This document shows positions 17,495 through 25,254 of a DNA stretch of 27,593 nt, piece by piece. Each line of letters begins with the position of its first letter. The first letter of the stretch is position 1. The stretch covers positions 3,716 to 31,308 of the forward strand of contig DHOP01000080.1 in assembly GCA_002407775.1 (NCBI GenBank), read 5' to 3'. Source of the DNA: Prevotella sp. UBA5387 (lineage in GTDB: Bacteria > Bacteroidota > Bacteroidia > Bacteroidales > Bacteroidaceae). Below the pieces are notes generated by a model. The model ran no database searches and had not been told where the DNA came from. It saw only the letters and a program-made list of their open reading frames with translations. Position numbers and translations under genes: made by a program.

Positions 17495-17548
17495 TTAACT
17501 AAGAGCTGATAATCAAAATATAGCAGAATATCACCTTTGGTTGTACAA

Positions 17549-17639
17549 CAGGTCTGGCTTTGCCCTAAAACCATTTTGTTAACATGCCTTCGCGGAGTTC
17601 TGCTTGTACAGGCTGAAAAGTCTGGCCTAAGACAAACAT
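17549..17639 (-). pseudogene. Decayed 5' end of a GT-B glycosyltransferase gene (copy of 18485-19501)
   Basis: This stretch aligns by eye, base for base with few gaps, to the first ~110 bp of the glycosyltransferase gene that starts at 19501. In the shifted frames one can read LRPDF against LRTDF, then AKAC, a stop, and QNGFRAKPDLL against VKACKLNGFESKPDLL. There is an extra A (GGCTGAAAAG versus GGCTGAAAG) and an internal stop. Similarity ends abruptly near 17549. It directly follows the stop of the acetyltransferase gene at 17645. It is not translatable into a useful protein. Confidence 0.75.
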
Positions 17640-17644
17640 TAGCT

Positions 17645-18295
17645 TTACTCCCTCCAACTATATTCTGTTGCAACCACTTTAGCTGGAGTGCCCGCAATAA
17701 GACAATGTGGATCTTTACAGGATCTTGTTACGACCGAATGCTGACCGATAACACAATCATGGGCAATATCCACATTTTTACCAATAGTAGCATGCGCACC
17801 CACCCATACGTGATTACCTATATTAATATCTCCTTCTTGCTTCTTCTCAACACCAGCATGGGAAACAGCATGTCCAACTGTAGTGTTAAGCGTTACATTC
17901 CATCCAAACAAATTATCATTACCTAAACAAATCCTTTGATTACTCCTAATAAAACAATCACCATTGCAGAAAAATCGCTGTCCAATCTCCAACTGTCCGC
18001 CATCAATGATTAGCCTCGTACCCTTTGCCATTGTCGTCAGTCCGTAAAGCACTAAATGACTTCCACGTTCAATGAAGATTATAGATTGGCAATTAGATTG
18101 CCCCAATGTTCCATTAAAACCAAATATCAGCTTTGCCTGTGCGTTGCTCAAAATTATGCTGCCTCTATGCAATTCCTTGATCTTAACGCACGGATGGATG
18201 AGCAACTGATGCCTCAATGCCTCCTTTAGCGTAAGGTAACGTAAGGCAATAAAAAAAGAATATAAATAGCAGAAGGCTAACTGAAATCTTCCCAT
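17645..18295 (-). CDS. Hexapeptide-repeat acetyltransferase
   Basis: This 216-residue left-handed beta-helix acetyltransferase is paralogous to the protein at 9092-9748, with the same N-terminal design (RHQLLIHPCVKIKELHRGSIIL against LIPILVNPNIRI). Hexapeptide turns run from about residue 80 to 205 (LIIDGGQLEIGQRFF, ICLGNDNLFGWNV, INIGNHVWVGAHATI, CVIGQHSVV) and end in LIAGTPAKVV. The probable catalytic His is H142 in NTTVGHAVSH. It should O-acetylate a sugar using acetyl-CoA. A third, decayed member is at about 20519-20920. The 189-bp gap upstream of its start holds no gene I can name. In one frame it reads HFWINRGIIQQKISPFIS and stops 4 bp before this ATG, which may be another gene tail. 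Confidence 0.88.
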   Translation of the reverse strand: MGRFQLAFCYLYSFFIALRYLTLKEALRHQLLIHPCVKIKELHRGSIILSNAQAKLIFGFNGTLGQSNCQSIIFIERGSHLVLYGLTTMAKGTRLIIDGGQLEIGQRFFCNGDCFIRSNQRICLGNDNLFGWNVTLNTTVGHAVSHAGVEKKQEGDINIGNHVWVGAHATIGKNVDIAHDCVIGQHSVVTRSCKDPHCLIAGTPAKVVATEYSWRE

Positions 18296-18484
18296 AAAGT
18301 TATTGTTTTGAAATGAATGGACTTATTTTCTGTTGAATAATTCCCCTGTTGATCCAGAAGTGTCTATAGTTTACTCTGAAACGGTGCAATCATCTTCAAC
18401 ATTAAAGAGAATTCAAGAAATTGCTTGATATATCACTTCTTTATAATTAATAGACATCTTTATCGAGAAAAAAACAAAATTCTA

Positions 18485-19501
18485 TTAAATCTCATACCCA
18501 TCATTTCTTAATTCGTTGATTATGGTCTCAATTCTTGTGGACCAACCAGCTTTCGCTTGAGCGACCCGATAATTGTGATTCACCAAGTCCTGATAGTCAG
18601 AAATATGGTTTAACACAGCTTGTAACTGTTCAGCAGGTTGAGCCCAATCCACATTCACTACAGGATTGTAACCTATCAGGTCTATCAATTCCTTGGGTGC
18701 TCTGCCTATCATGACACATCTGCTGAGCATAGCCTCCCAATAACGCTGGGTAAGTGTCTCTAGTTCTCCCGTACGCTGAGGATTGGAGTCACACTGGGGG
18801 AAAGTAACCATCACCTTATAATGAGGCAAAGCACTTGTCAAATCCAGGAAATTAGGGAATGCGAGATCCTTTTGGTCTAGCGTTCCATCTTGGTTCGTTT
18901 TACTTGTCTGATAGTTATCTAGCAAACCATAATTTTTCATCGACTCCAACATAGCATGATATTCAGGATGCTTCCTCCCTATTTCTAAAATATTGTGCCC
19001 TCGCCTATCCAGATCCTCGCCACGTTGATAATACGAAGTTTCTATCCCTTCTGGTATCCAATGGGCATGAATATTCAGATCATGGTTCAATTTCTCAGAA
19101 AATGATCTTACGGTCACAAAAACAGTTGTAATGTTAAAGCGTTTAATGTTGTCGTAGATATTTTCCCAAGAATGTGGCCAAACGTCCCAAAGCATTGGCA
19201 CTATCTTGTAGTCACAGAAATAGGGGAATGCATTTTGCAATATCATTCCACCATTGGATGCGATGAGTAAGGCTTTGCTAAACTTCTTATTTGAAAGTGC
19301 TTTTGCTCGAAAGCGTACATCTACATTGTACTTTGCAAGGAGCGCCCTGCAAAGCATAGACCGCACATGAAAGCGATAGGAAGGAAGTAGGTCGGGCTTT
19401 GACTCAAAACCGTTTAGCTTACACGCCTTCACGAAGTCCTGCATGAATGGCTGAAAGTCTGTCCTAAGAAAAGCCTTATCTTTGACAAAGATCTTTGACA
19501 T
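18485..19501 (-). CDS. GT-B glycosyltransferase, Glyco_trans_1_2-like
   Basis: This 338-residue soluble protein has an N-terminal domain with LLIASNGGMIL, KIVPMLWDVWPHSW and a Rossmann-like core. The C-terminal domain has PHYKVMVTFPQC and then RTGELETLTQRYWEAMLSRCVMIGRAP, the E-rich donor-binding region of the CgeB/YkvP-like family 1 group, where an E/RYxE segment replaces the classical E-x7-E. I infer sugar transfer to the repeat unit. The start at 19501 overlaps the upstream GT2 gene by 26 bp, unusually long for this locus. The independent similarity of 17549-17639 to its first ~110 bp supports that the 5' end is genuinely coding. The sugar is unknown. Confidence 0.75.
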   Translation of the reverse strand: MSKIFVKDKAFLRTDFQPFMQDFVKACKLNGFESKPDLLPSYRFHVRSMLCRALLAKYNVDVRFRAKALSNKKFSKALLIASNGGMILQNAFPYFCDYKIVPMLWDVWPHSWENIYDNIKRFNITTVFVTVRSFSEKLNHDLNIHAHWIPEGIETSYYQRGEDLDRRGHNILEIGRKHPEYHAMLESMKNYGLLDNYQTSKTNQDGTLDQKDLAFPNFLDLTSALPHYKVMVTFPQCDSNPQRTGELETLTQRYWEAMLSRCVMIGRAPKELIDLIGYNPVVNVDWAQPAEQLQAVLNHISDYQDLVNHNYRVAQAKAGWSTRIETIINELRNDGYEI

Positions 19502-20489
19502 GACACCATTTATTAATCCAAAACATCAACAGGAAGACTGCCCGAATATTAGCAACTCTTGAGAATATAGTAGACAGTTTCGACTCCGATTCACCTTTGA
19601 TGGGAAATAAATGCCTTTTACGTGCAAATTTCAAGATGTCTAAAATGTCACGGGTTGTGTAGTCATGGGCGTTGTCAAGCAAGAAAAAGAGTTGCCCGAT
19701 GACCATAGAGTTCTTACGTTTAATCAAGAAAGAACGCAGGTCTTCAGATAAATCTTGACTTTTCCCCATATCAACTAAGTTGCTGGCTACTATCAATGAA
19801 CTTTTGAGAGAATGAACCAGCTGAGCACTATCCTTTGTCCGAATAGTTGAGCCTTCATTCCAGCAATAAGAATAGAATATGTCATTCAGGAAGTTCACTT
19901 TTTTTGCCTTGACTAGGCAACGATACATAAAGTCTGAGTCCTGATGCGTGAAACCTACGCCAAATTTCAAGTTGTTGTTCAATAAGAAATTCCTGCTATA
20001 AAATTTAGCCCAAACAGAACCTACAATAATGTTTGACAACAGTAGATTGTCTCCTCTATAAGTAACATCCTCATTAAAATCATGGAACTCAATGGACTTC
20101 TTTGCCTTCCCAATGCTATCATAGACGTTGGCAAAACAGTATAATATATCCTGTTCCAGATGGTCACAAAGGGAAAGAATATTGGACAACTTGTTGGGCA
20201 ATACATAATCGTCAGAATCGACAAAAGATATGTATTCCCCCCTGGAATGTGCTAATCCCAAATTACGCCCGGCCCCTTGTCCACTGTTGGGCTGTGAGTA
20301 CAGCTTGATGTTTGGGTAGACACCTTGATAATGCTTCACAATGGATGCCCCCTCATCCGTCGATCCATCATCGACCATAATGATTTCATAGCAGCTCTTC
20401 TCAATATCCTGATCTTCCAAAGACTCGATGCATCGTTTGAGAAACCTAGCCGAGTTATAAAAAGGGACAATAATACTTAGTTTACACAT
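19476..20489 (-). CDS. Glycosyltransferase family 2
   Basis: The frame is open to 20522, but I set the start at the ATG at 20489 (MCKLSIIVPFYN, 337 residues). The preceding 11 codons align at DNA level with the 3' end of an acetyltransferase gene (compare 17640-17680), so they belong to that relic. GT2 motifs are SIIVPFYNSARF, YEIIMVDDGSTDEG and YISFVDSDDYVLPN, with a THQDSDFMYRCL segment later that carries the usual acidic base region. The C-terminus is hydrophobic and basic. It should add one sugar in the cytoplasm. Its stop lies 26 bp inside the next gene. In the related arrangement at 17.6 kb this gene is missing between acetyltransferase and GT-B gene. Confidence 0.88.
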   Translation of the reverse strand: MCKLSIIVPFYNSARFLKRCIESLEDQDIEKSCYEIIMVDDGSTDEGASIVKHYQGVYPNIKLYSQPNSGQGAGRNLGLAHSRGEYISFVDSDDYVLPNKLSNILSLCDHLEQDILYCFANVYDSIGKAKKSIEFHDFNEDVTYRGDNLLLSNIIVGSVWAKFYSRNFLLNNNLKFGVGFTHQDSDFMYRCLVKAKKVNFLNDIFYSYCWNEGSTIRTKDSAQLVHSLKSSLIVASNLVDMGKSQDLSEDLRSFLIKRKNSMVIGQLFFLLDNAHDYTTRDILDILKFARKRHLFPIKGESESKLSTIFSRVANIRAVFLLMFWINKWCHVKDLCQR

Positions 20490-20518
20490 CTGCTTTACCT
20501 CTTCAACTTTATTTTGTT

Positions 20519-20920
20519 GCATTTACCTTGGCGGGAACACCGACAACAAGACGATATAGAACTTTACATGATTTTGTCATGCTCGAATGCTAGCTAATAA
20601 TGAGCACTTCCACACTTTCTTATCATTCGTATGGAAGATGTGGGTACCATACGTAATCCAAAGTAGAAGAAATCCTGTTGAATATCCTACCTTTCAAAAA
20701 AGCAAAAAGGGTATATCTAACCCTATTTAAGTTCTGCAGAATATAATCCAAACAGAACCTTATATGGATAGACATACCCGTAAAAAGGATGTAACAAGAG
20801 TGATTTATCACCACTACCCGAAAAAATCCGGATGAACATAGCACCAAACTTACATCGTAAATATAGATTGATTCACTTGTAGTGAGTTTATTGCCACCCT
20901 ATCTATAGGAGGAAGTCTCA
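20519..20920 (-). pseudogene. Decayed, 5'-truncated hexapeptide acetyltransferase gene
   Basis: I aligned this region by eye to the acetyltransferase genes at 17645-18295 and 9092-9748. Ordered matches on the coding strand are GGTGGCAA...AAACTC (GGKL), a GAMF segment against GAIF, GATTTTTTCGGG...GGTGAT (RFFCNGD), CTGTTTGGAT (NLFGW), GATTACGTATGG against AATCACGTATGG (NHVW), and MTKSCK followed by VVGVPAKVNAT against VTRSCK and LIAGTPAKVVAT. The frame is broken several times and has a stop before HSSMTKSC. About the first 75 residues are gone. The 5' edge at about 20920 touches the stop codon of the OmpA-tail fusion at 20923. A 74-residue open frame inside (20623-20847) is an accident of the decay. 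Confidence 0.7.
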
Positions 20921-20922
20921 CA

Positions 20923-21195
20923 TTATTTCACGAAAACTACGGCCAAACGCTGTGAATCGTTTTTGCCAAGTTCGAAAGCTAAAAAACGTGAGGTTGCACC
21001 AGCCAACGAGCCGTTGACAAAGGTAAACATAGCAACGATTCCTGCAACCACCTGATATACTCCCAAATCGTTGACGCCAAGCACCTGCAGGACAACCCTT
21101 GAAGTGTAGAGCGAAACTACGAGATTAAACAACATTCTCCCATACAGGAACAATGTGTTCTTGGCAATGGTTTTATTGGAAGAGATTTTTTCCAC
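20923..21195 (-). pseudogene. Wzx flippase N-terminal stump fused to the last codons of an OmpA gene
   Basis: This 90-codon frame begins with a typical Wzx start (NKTIAKNTLFLYGRMLFN, SLYTSRVVLQVLGVNDLG) and runs through two membrane segments to RFLAFELGKNDSQRL. Instead of continuing as a flippase of about 450-500 residues it ends in AVVFVK and a stop. The intact OmpA protein at 24166-25254 ends in NRLAVVYVK, and the DNA matches at the same place (TTTCACG, ACGGCCAAACG on the plus strand). I read this as a deletion joint between a flippase gene and an OmpA gene, possibly at a shared RL codon pair. Transport activity is not expected. The start lies 12 bp after the FRG gene stop. Confidence 0.75.
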
Positions 21196-21207
21196 AAACT
21201 ATGTAAA

Positions 21208-22488
21208 TTAGGAAATAGACATTTTGTTGACCTCATTACGTTTAGCCCTGACGTCCATTGAGTTCCAATAATATGTTAGTCGAGAATATTCATTGATATT
21301 ATAATATGCTTGATATGCAGGGTTTTTCGGGAGATTCAAGAGAGACTCGTGCATCTTCTTTCCCACTTGAGAATCACCAAAATAGATTTGATTACAGAAC
21401 TGTTCCCACATTCCATTCTTTAAGTCTTGATCAAAATCATGGAGCATATTGTGAGTAAAATACATTCGCTTGTGCCAGTTGACATGGATGTTCTCTTGTT
21501 TCAAATCAGAAAGATTTTCATCCAGTTTATCCTGATTTGAATACATATTCTGAGCAAAAGTCAATCCGCTCACATCATTCCCTTCCAAAATCTCCTTTGC
21601 ATACATACTTATTGAATCTTTCGGGAACAAATCACTGCCTTCATGCATCCTTTCAAAAAAAAACTTTGAGATTCCAACTTCTTGTCGGAAACGGAAAGGT
21701 TGAACACATTTTTCAATTGGGACAGTACCCTCGTTGAACAATATTCCCCTTTGTGCCCCGCTTCGAGGATAAATTTGTAAGCCTATTGTCGTGAAAGGAA
21801 GAATAGGCTTGAATGTTAAATTGGGAATTATTGGATGGACGTAAATAACACCAACGGGATTCGCTTTGATATCCTCATCTGTGAGAGGTCGGTATTTATC
21901 ATATCCAACACTAATCGTCGATGCAAAGAATGCGGCTACATTTATGTCTGTAGTAAAATCTACCACGCCGGTTTTGAAGCCATAATGTTGAGCAAGACCA
22001 TAATAGTTCATATTAATAAAAAATGGACGCTTTTCTGGCTCTAAAATAATTCCTCTGTCAAACATCATCGACAGAGGATTTGTCATAAGAAGAGCTATGA
22101 AATCTTCACTTAACAGATTTGACCTCAAATGTTTAGGACGAAATTGTTTCAGAACGAGAGGATTTCTCAGACTATCATACTCATCTCTGGCAAATGATGA
22201 GAGAATATGAGGGTACTCCTTTCTTTGTCCTCTATAAATAAAACCACAATTACGCAGATTCGGTTTCAATGTATGTCTACGTTTTTGAGTCTGTACGACG
22301 ATGAATTTATCCTCGTCAGCGTGGTTGTAGTATTCCATATTTATAGAATGCCAACTCTCTTCCACATTTGGATCAATGTGGTCGTTAGCATCTCTTTTAG
22401 CAATGATTTCACTGCTCTTTCGCTTCAAAATATCAACTAACTGGAGTAAATTGGGTAGTTTGGCTGCATCAATATTTTGATGTGACAT
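21208..22488 (-). CDS. FRG-domain protein
   Basis: This 426-residue protein carries an FRG domain (PF08867), named after its F-x-R-G core. Here it is FIYRGQRKEYPHILSSF, with R86, G87 and Q88, followed by YGLAQHYGFKTGVVDFTTDINVAAFFA at 163-189, the second strongly conserved block. The biochemical activity of FRG domains is not established. They turn up in accessory and defence-associated gene clusters, so a defence or stress role is only inferred. There is no signal peptide or membrane helix. It follows the small metal-binding protein genes and precedes flippase debris, so it is cargo rather than a polysaccharide enzyme. A promoter-like sequence lies at 22573-22604. Confidence 0.85.
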   Translation of the reverse strand: MSHQNIDAAKLPNLLQLVDILKRKSSEIIAKRDANDHIDPNVEESWHSINMEYYNHADEDKFIVVQTQKRRHTLKPNLRNCGFIYRGQRKEYPHILSSFARDEYDSLRNPLVLKQFRPKHLRSNLLSEDFIALLMTNPLSMMFDRGIILEPEKRPFFINMNYYGLAQHYGFKTGVVDFTTDINVAAFFASTISVGYDKYRPLTDEDIKANPVGVIYVHPIIPNLTFKPILPFTTIGLQIYPRSGAQRGILFNEGTVPIEKCVQPFRFRQEVGISKFFFERMHEGSDLFPKDSISMYAKEILEGNDVSGLTFAQNMYSNQDKLDENLSDLKQENIHVNWHKRMYFTHNMLHDFDQDLKNGMWEQFCNQIYFGDSQVGKKMHESLLNLPKNPAYQAYYNINEYSRLTYYWNSMDVRAKRNEVNKMSIS

Positions 22489-22572
22489 ATAAACTTTACA
22501 TATTCGATAGAAGATCTAGAAATCAATGGGGTGTCTGCATTGACAGATTATATTGAGGATGACTGGTATAAC

Positions 22573-22604
22573 AGAAAATAGACTTGGCTTTATGAGTCGC
22601 CAAA
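22573..22604 (-). promoter_or_regulatory. Possible Bacteroidetes sigma promoter for the FRG gene
   Basis: On the coding strand TTTG (22604-22601) is followed after 20 bases by TATTTTCT (22580-22573), close to the Bacteroides -33 TTTG / -7 TAnnTTTG pattern (two mismatches in the last four bases). It lies about 85 bp before the FRG start and after the stop of the upstream small gene. Confidence 0.35.
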
Positions 22605-22652
22605 AACGTGCTAAATAAATTCTGGAAGATCATGACAGCATTCTAAGCCTCA

Positions 22653-22772
22653 TCACTCCTCCACCAGCTCCATGGGCTCATGGCAGCAATAGGGGGGCTC
22701 TGTCTCGGTACCATCGGTACGGACTTCACGGCCACATATCGGGCAACGGTATAAATGAACTGTTTTTTCCAT
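22653..22772 (-). CDS. Desulforedoxin-like small metal-binding protein (copy 1)
   Basis: This is a 39-residue protein from the ATG at 22772, too short for ordinary gene calling. Cysteines are at 10, 13, 29 and 30 (YRCPICG and YCCHEPM). The spacing C-x2-C-x15-C-C, with an aromatic just before the first Cys and a Met three residues after the CC pair plus one, is that of desulforedoxin and of the N-terminal domain of desulfoferrodoxin, which bind one Fe or Zn in a rubredoxin-type Cys4 site. The two glycines usual before the CC are replaced by a Thr/Pro-rich stretch (TETEPPY). It is nearly identical to the protein at 23898-24017. A role in redox handling or as a metal-binding partner of neighbours is inference. 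Confidence 0.8.
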   Translation of the reverse strand: MEKTVHLYRCPICGREVRTDGTETEPPYCCHEPMELVEE

Positions 22773-22941
22773 TGTGATTGTGTTAATTAATAAACTTTGA
22801 AAATTTTCTTGTGACTGGTGTCACTATGTTTGGGATAAAAGATTAAAGCATTGGAACTGAATATGTGTGTCGAACCCAGTTTGTGATGTCAGTCTTTCAG
22901 TGCCTGGCCTGTGGGGCTGTTGCAAGGACAGATGCTGAAAA

Positions 22942-23643
22942 CTACCACGGTTCATATCCCGTGCGGGGCAAGCTCTCGACACCCTCTCTCACATCGTCCA
23001 AGTGGAAGTCGTGGGGATCGAACTCGCCGTTTTCTTTCATCTCCTCATATCCCCACACGCCACCACAGTCTTCCTCGGGACAGGCTCCTTTACCGGCAAG
23101 GCAGGAGGCATGGGCTGCAAGTTCGGGTATCACCTGCTCGAGCTTGATGTCGTGGATCCAGTCGTCACCAAAGTCGTAGACATAGCATAGCTTCTGCGTA
23201 CAGGTGCCATCGCCGAAAAACTCACCTATGGTGAATTCGAGGGCATTGTAGTCGGGCAAATCCCATCTGTTTTCGTTAGGCTCGGCAATGGTGAGTTGAC
23301 GACTGTAAGGGGTGTCGCCGAAGCAATAGAGGTGCTCGTTCCACCAGCCGAACGCCTCCTGTATGACCGCATGAAAGCCGGAGAACGTAAAATTAGCCGG
23401 TACGGTGACACGCCGCCACACCGGAGGCTTGTGGATGTTACGAAGGCTTATCTTGAACTGGTAGGTCAACTTGAGGCCATTCTTACCGGAGCCTTTCACC
23501 CTTTGAAAAGTCATTGACCTTTGAGTGCCCTCTTCCATCATTGCAGCCATAGCATTGATCAGAGATTTGAGGTCGCTCTGGCTAATATTAGAAGGCGCAG
23601 GTTCAGGACTTATGGACAATTTCGGTTGTATCTTTTTTTTCAT
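22942..23643 (-). CDS. Plasmid pRiA4b ORF-3 family protein (PRiA4_ORF3)
   Basis: The 233-residue protein has the family domain (PF07929) from about residue 58 to 225: YQFKISLRNIHKPPVWRRV, FSGFHAVIQEAFGWWNEHLY, LCYVYDFGDDWIHDIKLE, and near the end CLAGKGACPEEDCGGVWGY. These blocks are the recognised signature, with two Cys in the PPEDCGG-type motif. The first ~55 residues are low-complexity and polar. The function of the family is unknown. It was first noted in plasmids and near transposons, and relatives are sometimes annotated as transposon accessory proteins. Here it sits between two almost identical desulforedoxin-like genes, which suggests the set moved or was duplicated together. Confidence 0.9.
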   Translation of the reverse strand: MKKKIQPKLSISPEPAPSNISQSDLKSLINAMAAMMEEGTQRSMTFQRVKGSGKNGLKLTYQFKISLRNIHKPPVWRRVTVPANFTFSGFHAVIQEAFGWWNEHLYCFGDTPYSRQLTIAEPNENRWDLPDYNALEFTIGEFFGDGTCTQKLCYVYDFGDDWIHDIKLEQVIPELAAHASCLAGKGACPEEDCGGVWGYEEMKENGEFDPHDFHLDDVREGVESLPRTGYEPW

Positions 23644-23716
23644 TCGATGATGTGATTGGGATGTTAGAAACTATATACCCATTCTGAATCATTATATCTG
23701 TTCAGGAGTCTAAAGC

Positions 23717-23724
23717 CAAAGATA
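23717..23724 (-). promoter_or_regulatory. Possible -7 box for the pRiA4b ORF-3-family gene
   Basis: On the coding strand TATCTTTG matches the Bacteroidetes -7 consensus TAnnTTTG exactly, 74 bp before the start at 23643. No clean -33 TTTG is visible at the usual spacing. A small hairpin (23732-23737 with 23745-23750) lies just upstream and could end transcription from the small gene at 23898. The rest of the 254-bp gap shows nothing I can name. Confidence 0.3.
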
Positions 23725-23897
23725 TTTAGAAGCGTCTTCTAAAGAGACGCGACCTAATGTTCTTACAAATCAAAATCCCTAAGGGTTTACAGAAACTTGG
23801 AAACTTCGATATTTCAAATATTGAGGGTATGCATAGAATGTAGAGCGAGATTAAGACAATCTCATGAAGTAACATCCTGATAGGGTGTAAACCATGT

Positions 23898-24017
23898 TTA
23901 CTCCTCTATCAGCTCCATCGGCTCATGGCAGCAGTAGGGAGGAGTGGTCTCAGTACCGTCGGTCACGACCTCGCGACCGCATATATTACATCGATATAAG
24001 TGAGTTTTCTTTTCCAT
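23898..24017 (-). CDS. Desulforedoxin-like small metal-binding protein (copy 2)
   Basis: This is a 39-residue protein from the ATG at 24017. Its four cysteines are at 10, 13, 29 and 30 (YRCNICG and YCCHEPM), the same desulforedoxin/desulfoferrodoxin N-domain spacing as copy 1. The two proteins differ at about six of 39 positions (for example P11N, R18V, E25T, V37I), and the DNA differs more than the protein, mostly at third positions. That pattern suggests selection has kept both as working proteins since duplication. It follows the terminator of the OmpA gene, so it probably has its own promoter in 24018-24088. Confidence 0.8.
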   Translation of the reverse strand: MEKKTHLYRCNICGREVVTDGTETTPPYCCHEPMELIEE

Positions 24018-24088
24018 ATTATTAATAGTTGTAATGTTAAACGGGGAAGAATATGGTATTAACTGAAAAGTTACAAGAGAATAATTTT

Positions 24089-24142
24089 AGAAAAAGGGTA
24101 TATCCACAAAATCTGAATATGAGATTTTGATGATATACCCTT
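24089..24142 (-). terminator. Intrinsic terminator after the OmpA-family gene
   Basis: A long two-part stem: 24094-24103 pairs with 24133-24142 (10 bp) and 24107-24114 with 24122-24129 (8 bp), separated by a 3x3 internal loop and closed by a 7-nt loop. On the coding strand the stem runs into a T-run (CCCTTTTTC). It lies 24 bp past the OmpA stop. Confidence 0.75.
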
Positions 24143-24165
24143 GATGATATTGATGCTGTTATAGC

Positions 24166-25254
24166 TTACTTCACGTAAACCACGGCCAAACGGTTTGAGG
24201 TTACACCTTGCACCCCTTTGCCTGTTGCCTCGTCAATAATCACCCCTTTGCGCTTGAGATAATCAGCAACAACATCAGCACGGGCTTGAGACAATTTGTC
24301 ATTGAATTCCTTAGAACCTTCTGGAGAGGCAGTTCCTACGACCTGAACATGTTTGCCCGACTCAACAACGTCAAGTGCCTTCTTGGCCTCTTTAGTCAAG
24401 ATTGACTTACCCTGCTGGAATGTTACAAACAATAGATTTTCAACCCTTACTTCTTGGACAGATGTGTTCGGCACTTCCTTTACAACCTCTTTCACGACCT
24501 CCTTCACAACCTCCTTTGGCTTGGCGGCAAGTTGTGTGCGCATATCGTTAAGTTCGTTGTTCATATCGCTTATGTTGTAAACCTTGAAGTTATGCGTACC
24601 ATTCGAAGTCTTGAACTTATACTTCAATCCCACCATAAGACCTGTCTGAGCAACGGCACCGCTAGGATGAAAGGCATCGCCAGGACCATGGGTTAGGTTC
24701 CAAAGAATAACAGGTTCCAAATAGATCTGCCATGCTTTTTGTTCTTCAAGGTTCCAGGATATTGGAAGTCCAAATTTCAGAATAGTCTCATTGTTATCAC
24801 CCAAATTGTCATAGGAGGTCAAGATTTGATCACCAAAGAGATAAGCATATCCTATACCTGCTTCAAAGCCTAACTCGAAAATTCGGTCTGGGCGATATTC
24901 ACAAAAGATATTGGTAAAGTTCACCGTTCCATTCACGCTAAGGTCAAGGGTTTTAATGAAGGTCTTGCAATTCATGTATTTTTTCGCAGGCCAATCAACA
25001 CAAAAGCCATTGTTGCCAAAGCCAACCAATCCTTCAATATTTAATCCCAAGACAGGACTAAAATTCTTTCCTATTTTTAACCCAGCTGCCCCATTAAGAG
25101 GGAATGTCGGATTAAAATGGAAATTAGTTGTCGCACCAATTTCCGGACTAATATAAAAATTATCAAAGAACTTCGCTTTTTCATAGGCTACCTGTGCTTG
25201 CAGATTGCTTATGCCCACGAAAAACATGGAAGCGATAAATAGGATTCTTTTCAT
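24166..25254 (-). CDS. OmpA-family outer-membrane protein (beta-barrel plus peptidoglycan-binding domain)
   Basis: This 362-residue protein has a signal peptide (MKRILFIASMFFVGISNLQAQ, cleavage after about 20). It then has an N-terminal region of alternating strands typical of an eight-stranded OprF/OmpA-like barrel (FYISPEIGATTNFHF, IFELGFEAGIGYAYLFG, GLMVGLKYKF). A charged linker repeats KEVV three to four times near residues 247-262. The C-terminal OmpA domain has VTFQQGKSILT, VQVVGTASPEG and FNDKLSQARADVVADYL, corresponding to the peptidoglycan-binding motif. It should anchor the outer membrane to the wall. It is not a polysaccharide enzyme and ends with its own terminator. The 191-bp gap upstream probably holds its promoter, but no good consensus is visible. 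A fragment of a second OmpA gene is fused to flippase debris at 20923. Confidence 0.9.
   Translation of the reverse strand: MKRILFIASMFFVGISNLQAQVAYEKAKFFDNFYISPEIGATTNFHFNPTFPLNGAAGLKIGKNFSPVLGLNIEGLVGFGNNGFCVDWPAKKYMNCKTFIKTLDLSVNGTVNFTNIFCEYRPDRIFELGFEAGIGYAYLFGDQILTSYDNLGDNNETILKFGLPISWNLEEQKAWQIYLEPVILWNLTHGPGDAFHPSGAVAQTGLMVGLKYKFKTSNGTHNFKVYNISDMNNELNDMRTQLAAKPKEVVKEVVKEVVKEVPNTSVQEVRVENLLFVTFQQGKSILTKEAKKALDVVESGKHVQVVGTASPEGSKEFNDKLSQARADVVADYLKRKGVIIDEATGKGVQGVTSNRLAVVYVK

Noticed and set aside
20623..20847. 74-codon minus-strand open frame
   Set aside because: The DNA aligns with acetyltransferase genes in a different, interrupted frame, so the open frame is a by-product of decay.
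22812..22825. GTGAC-N4-GTCAC inverted repeat before a small gene
   Set aside because: Five-base arms are expected by chance in a window of this size, and no second copy was seen at the paralogous gene.
22942..23643. pRiA4b ORF-3-family gene as a transposase of an insertion sequence
   Set aside because: No transposase motif, no terminal inverted repeats and no target duplication could be found around it; only the family's historical link to mobile DNA remains.
24478..24525. Direct repeat in DNA within the OmpA gene
   Set aside because: It encodes the repeated KEVV linker of the protein and is a normal feature of such linkers; not a CRISPR or mobile element.
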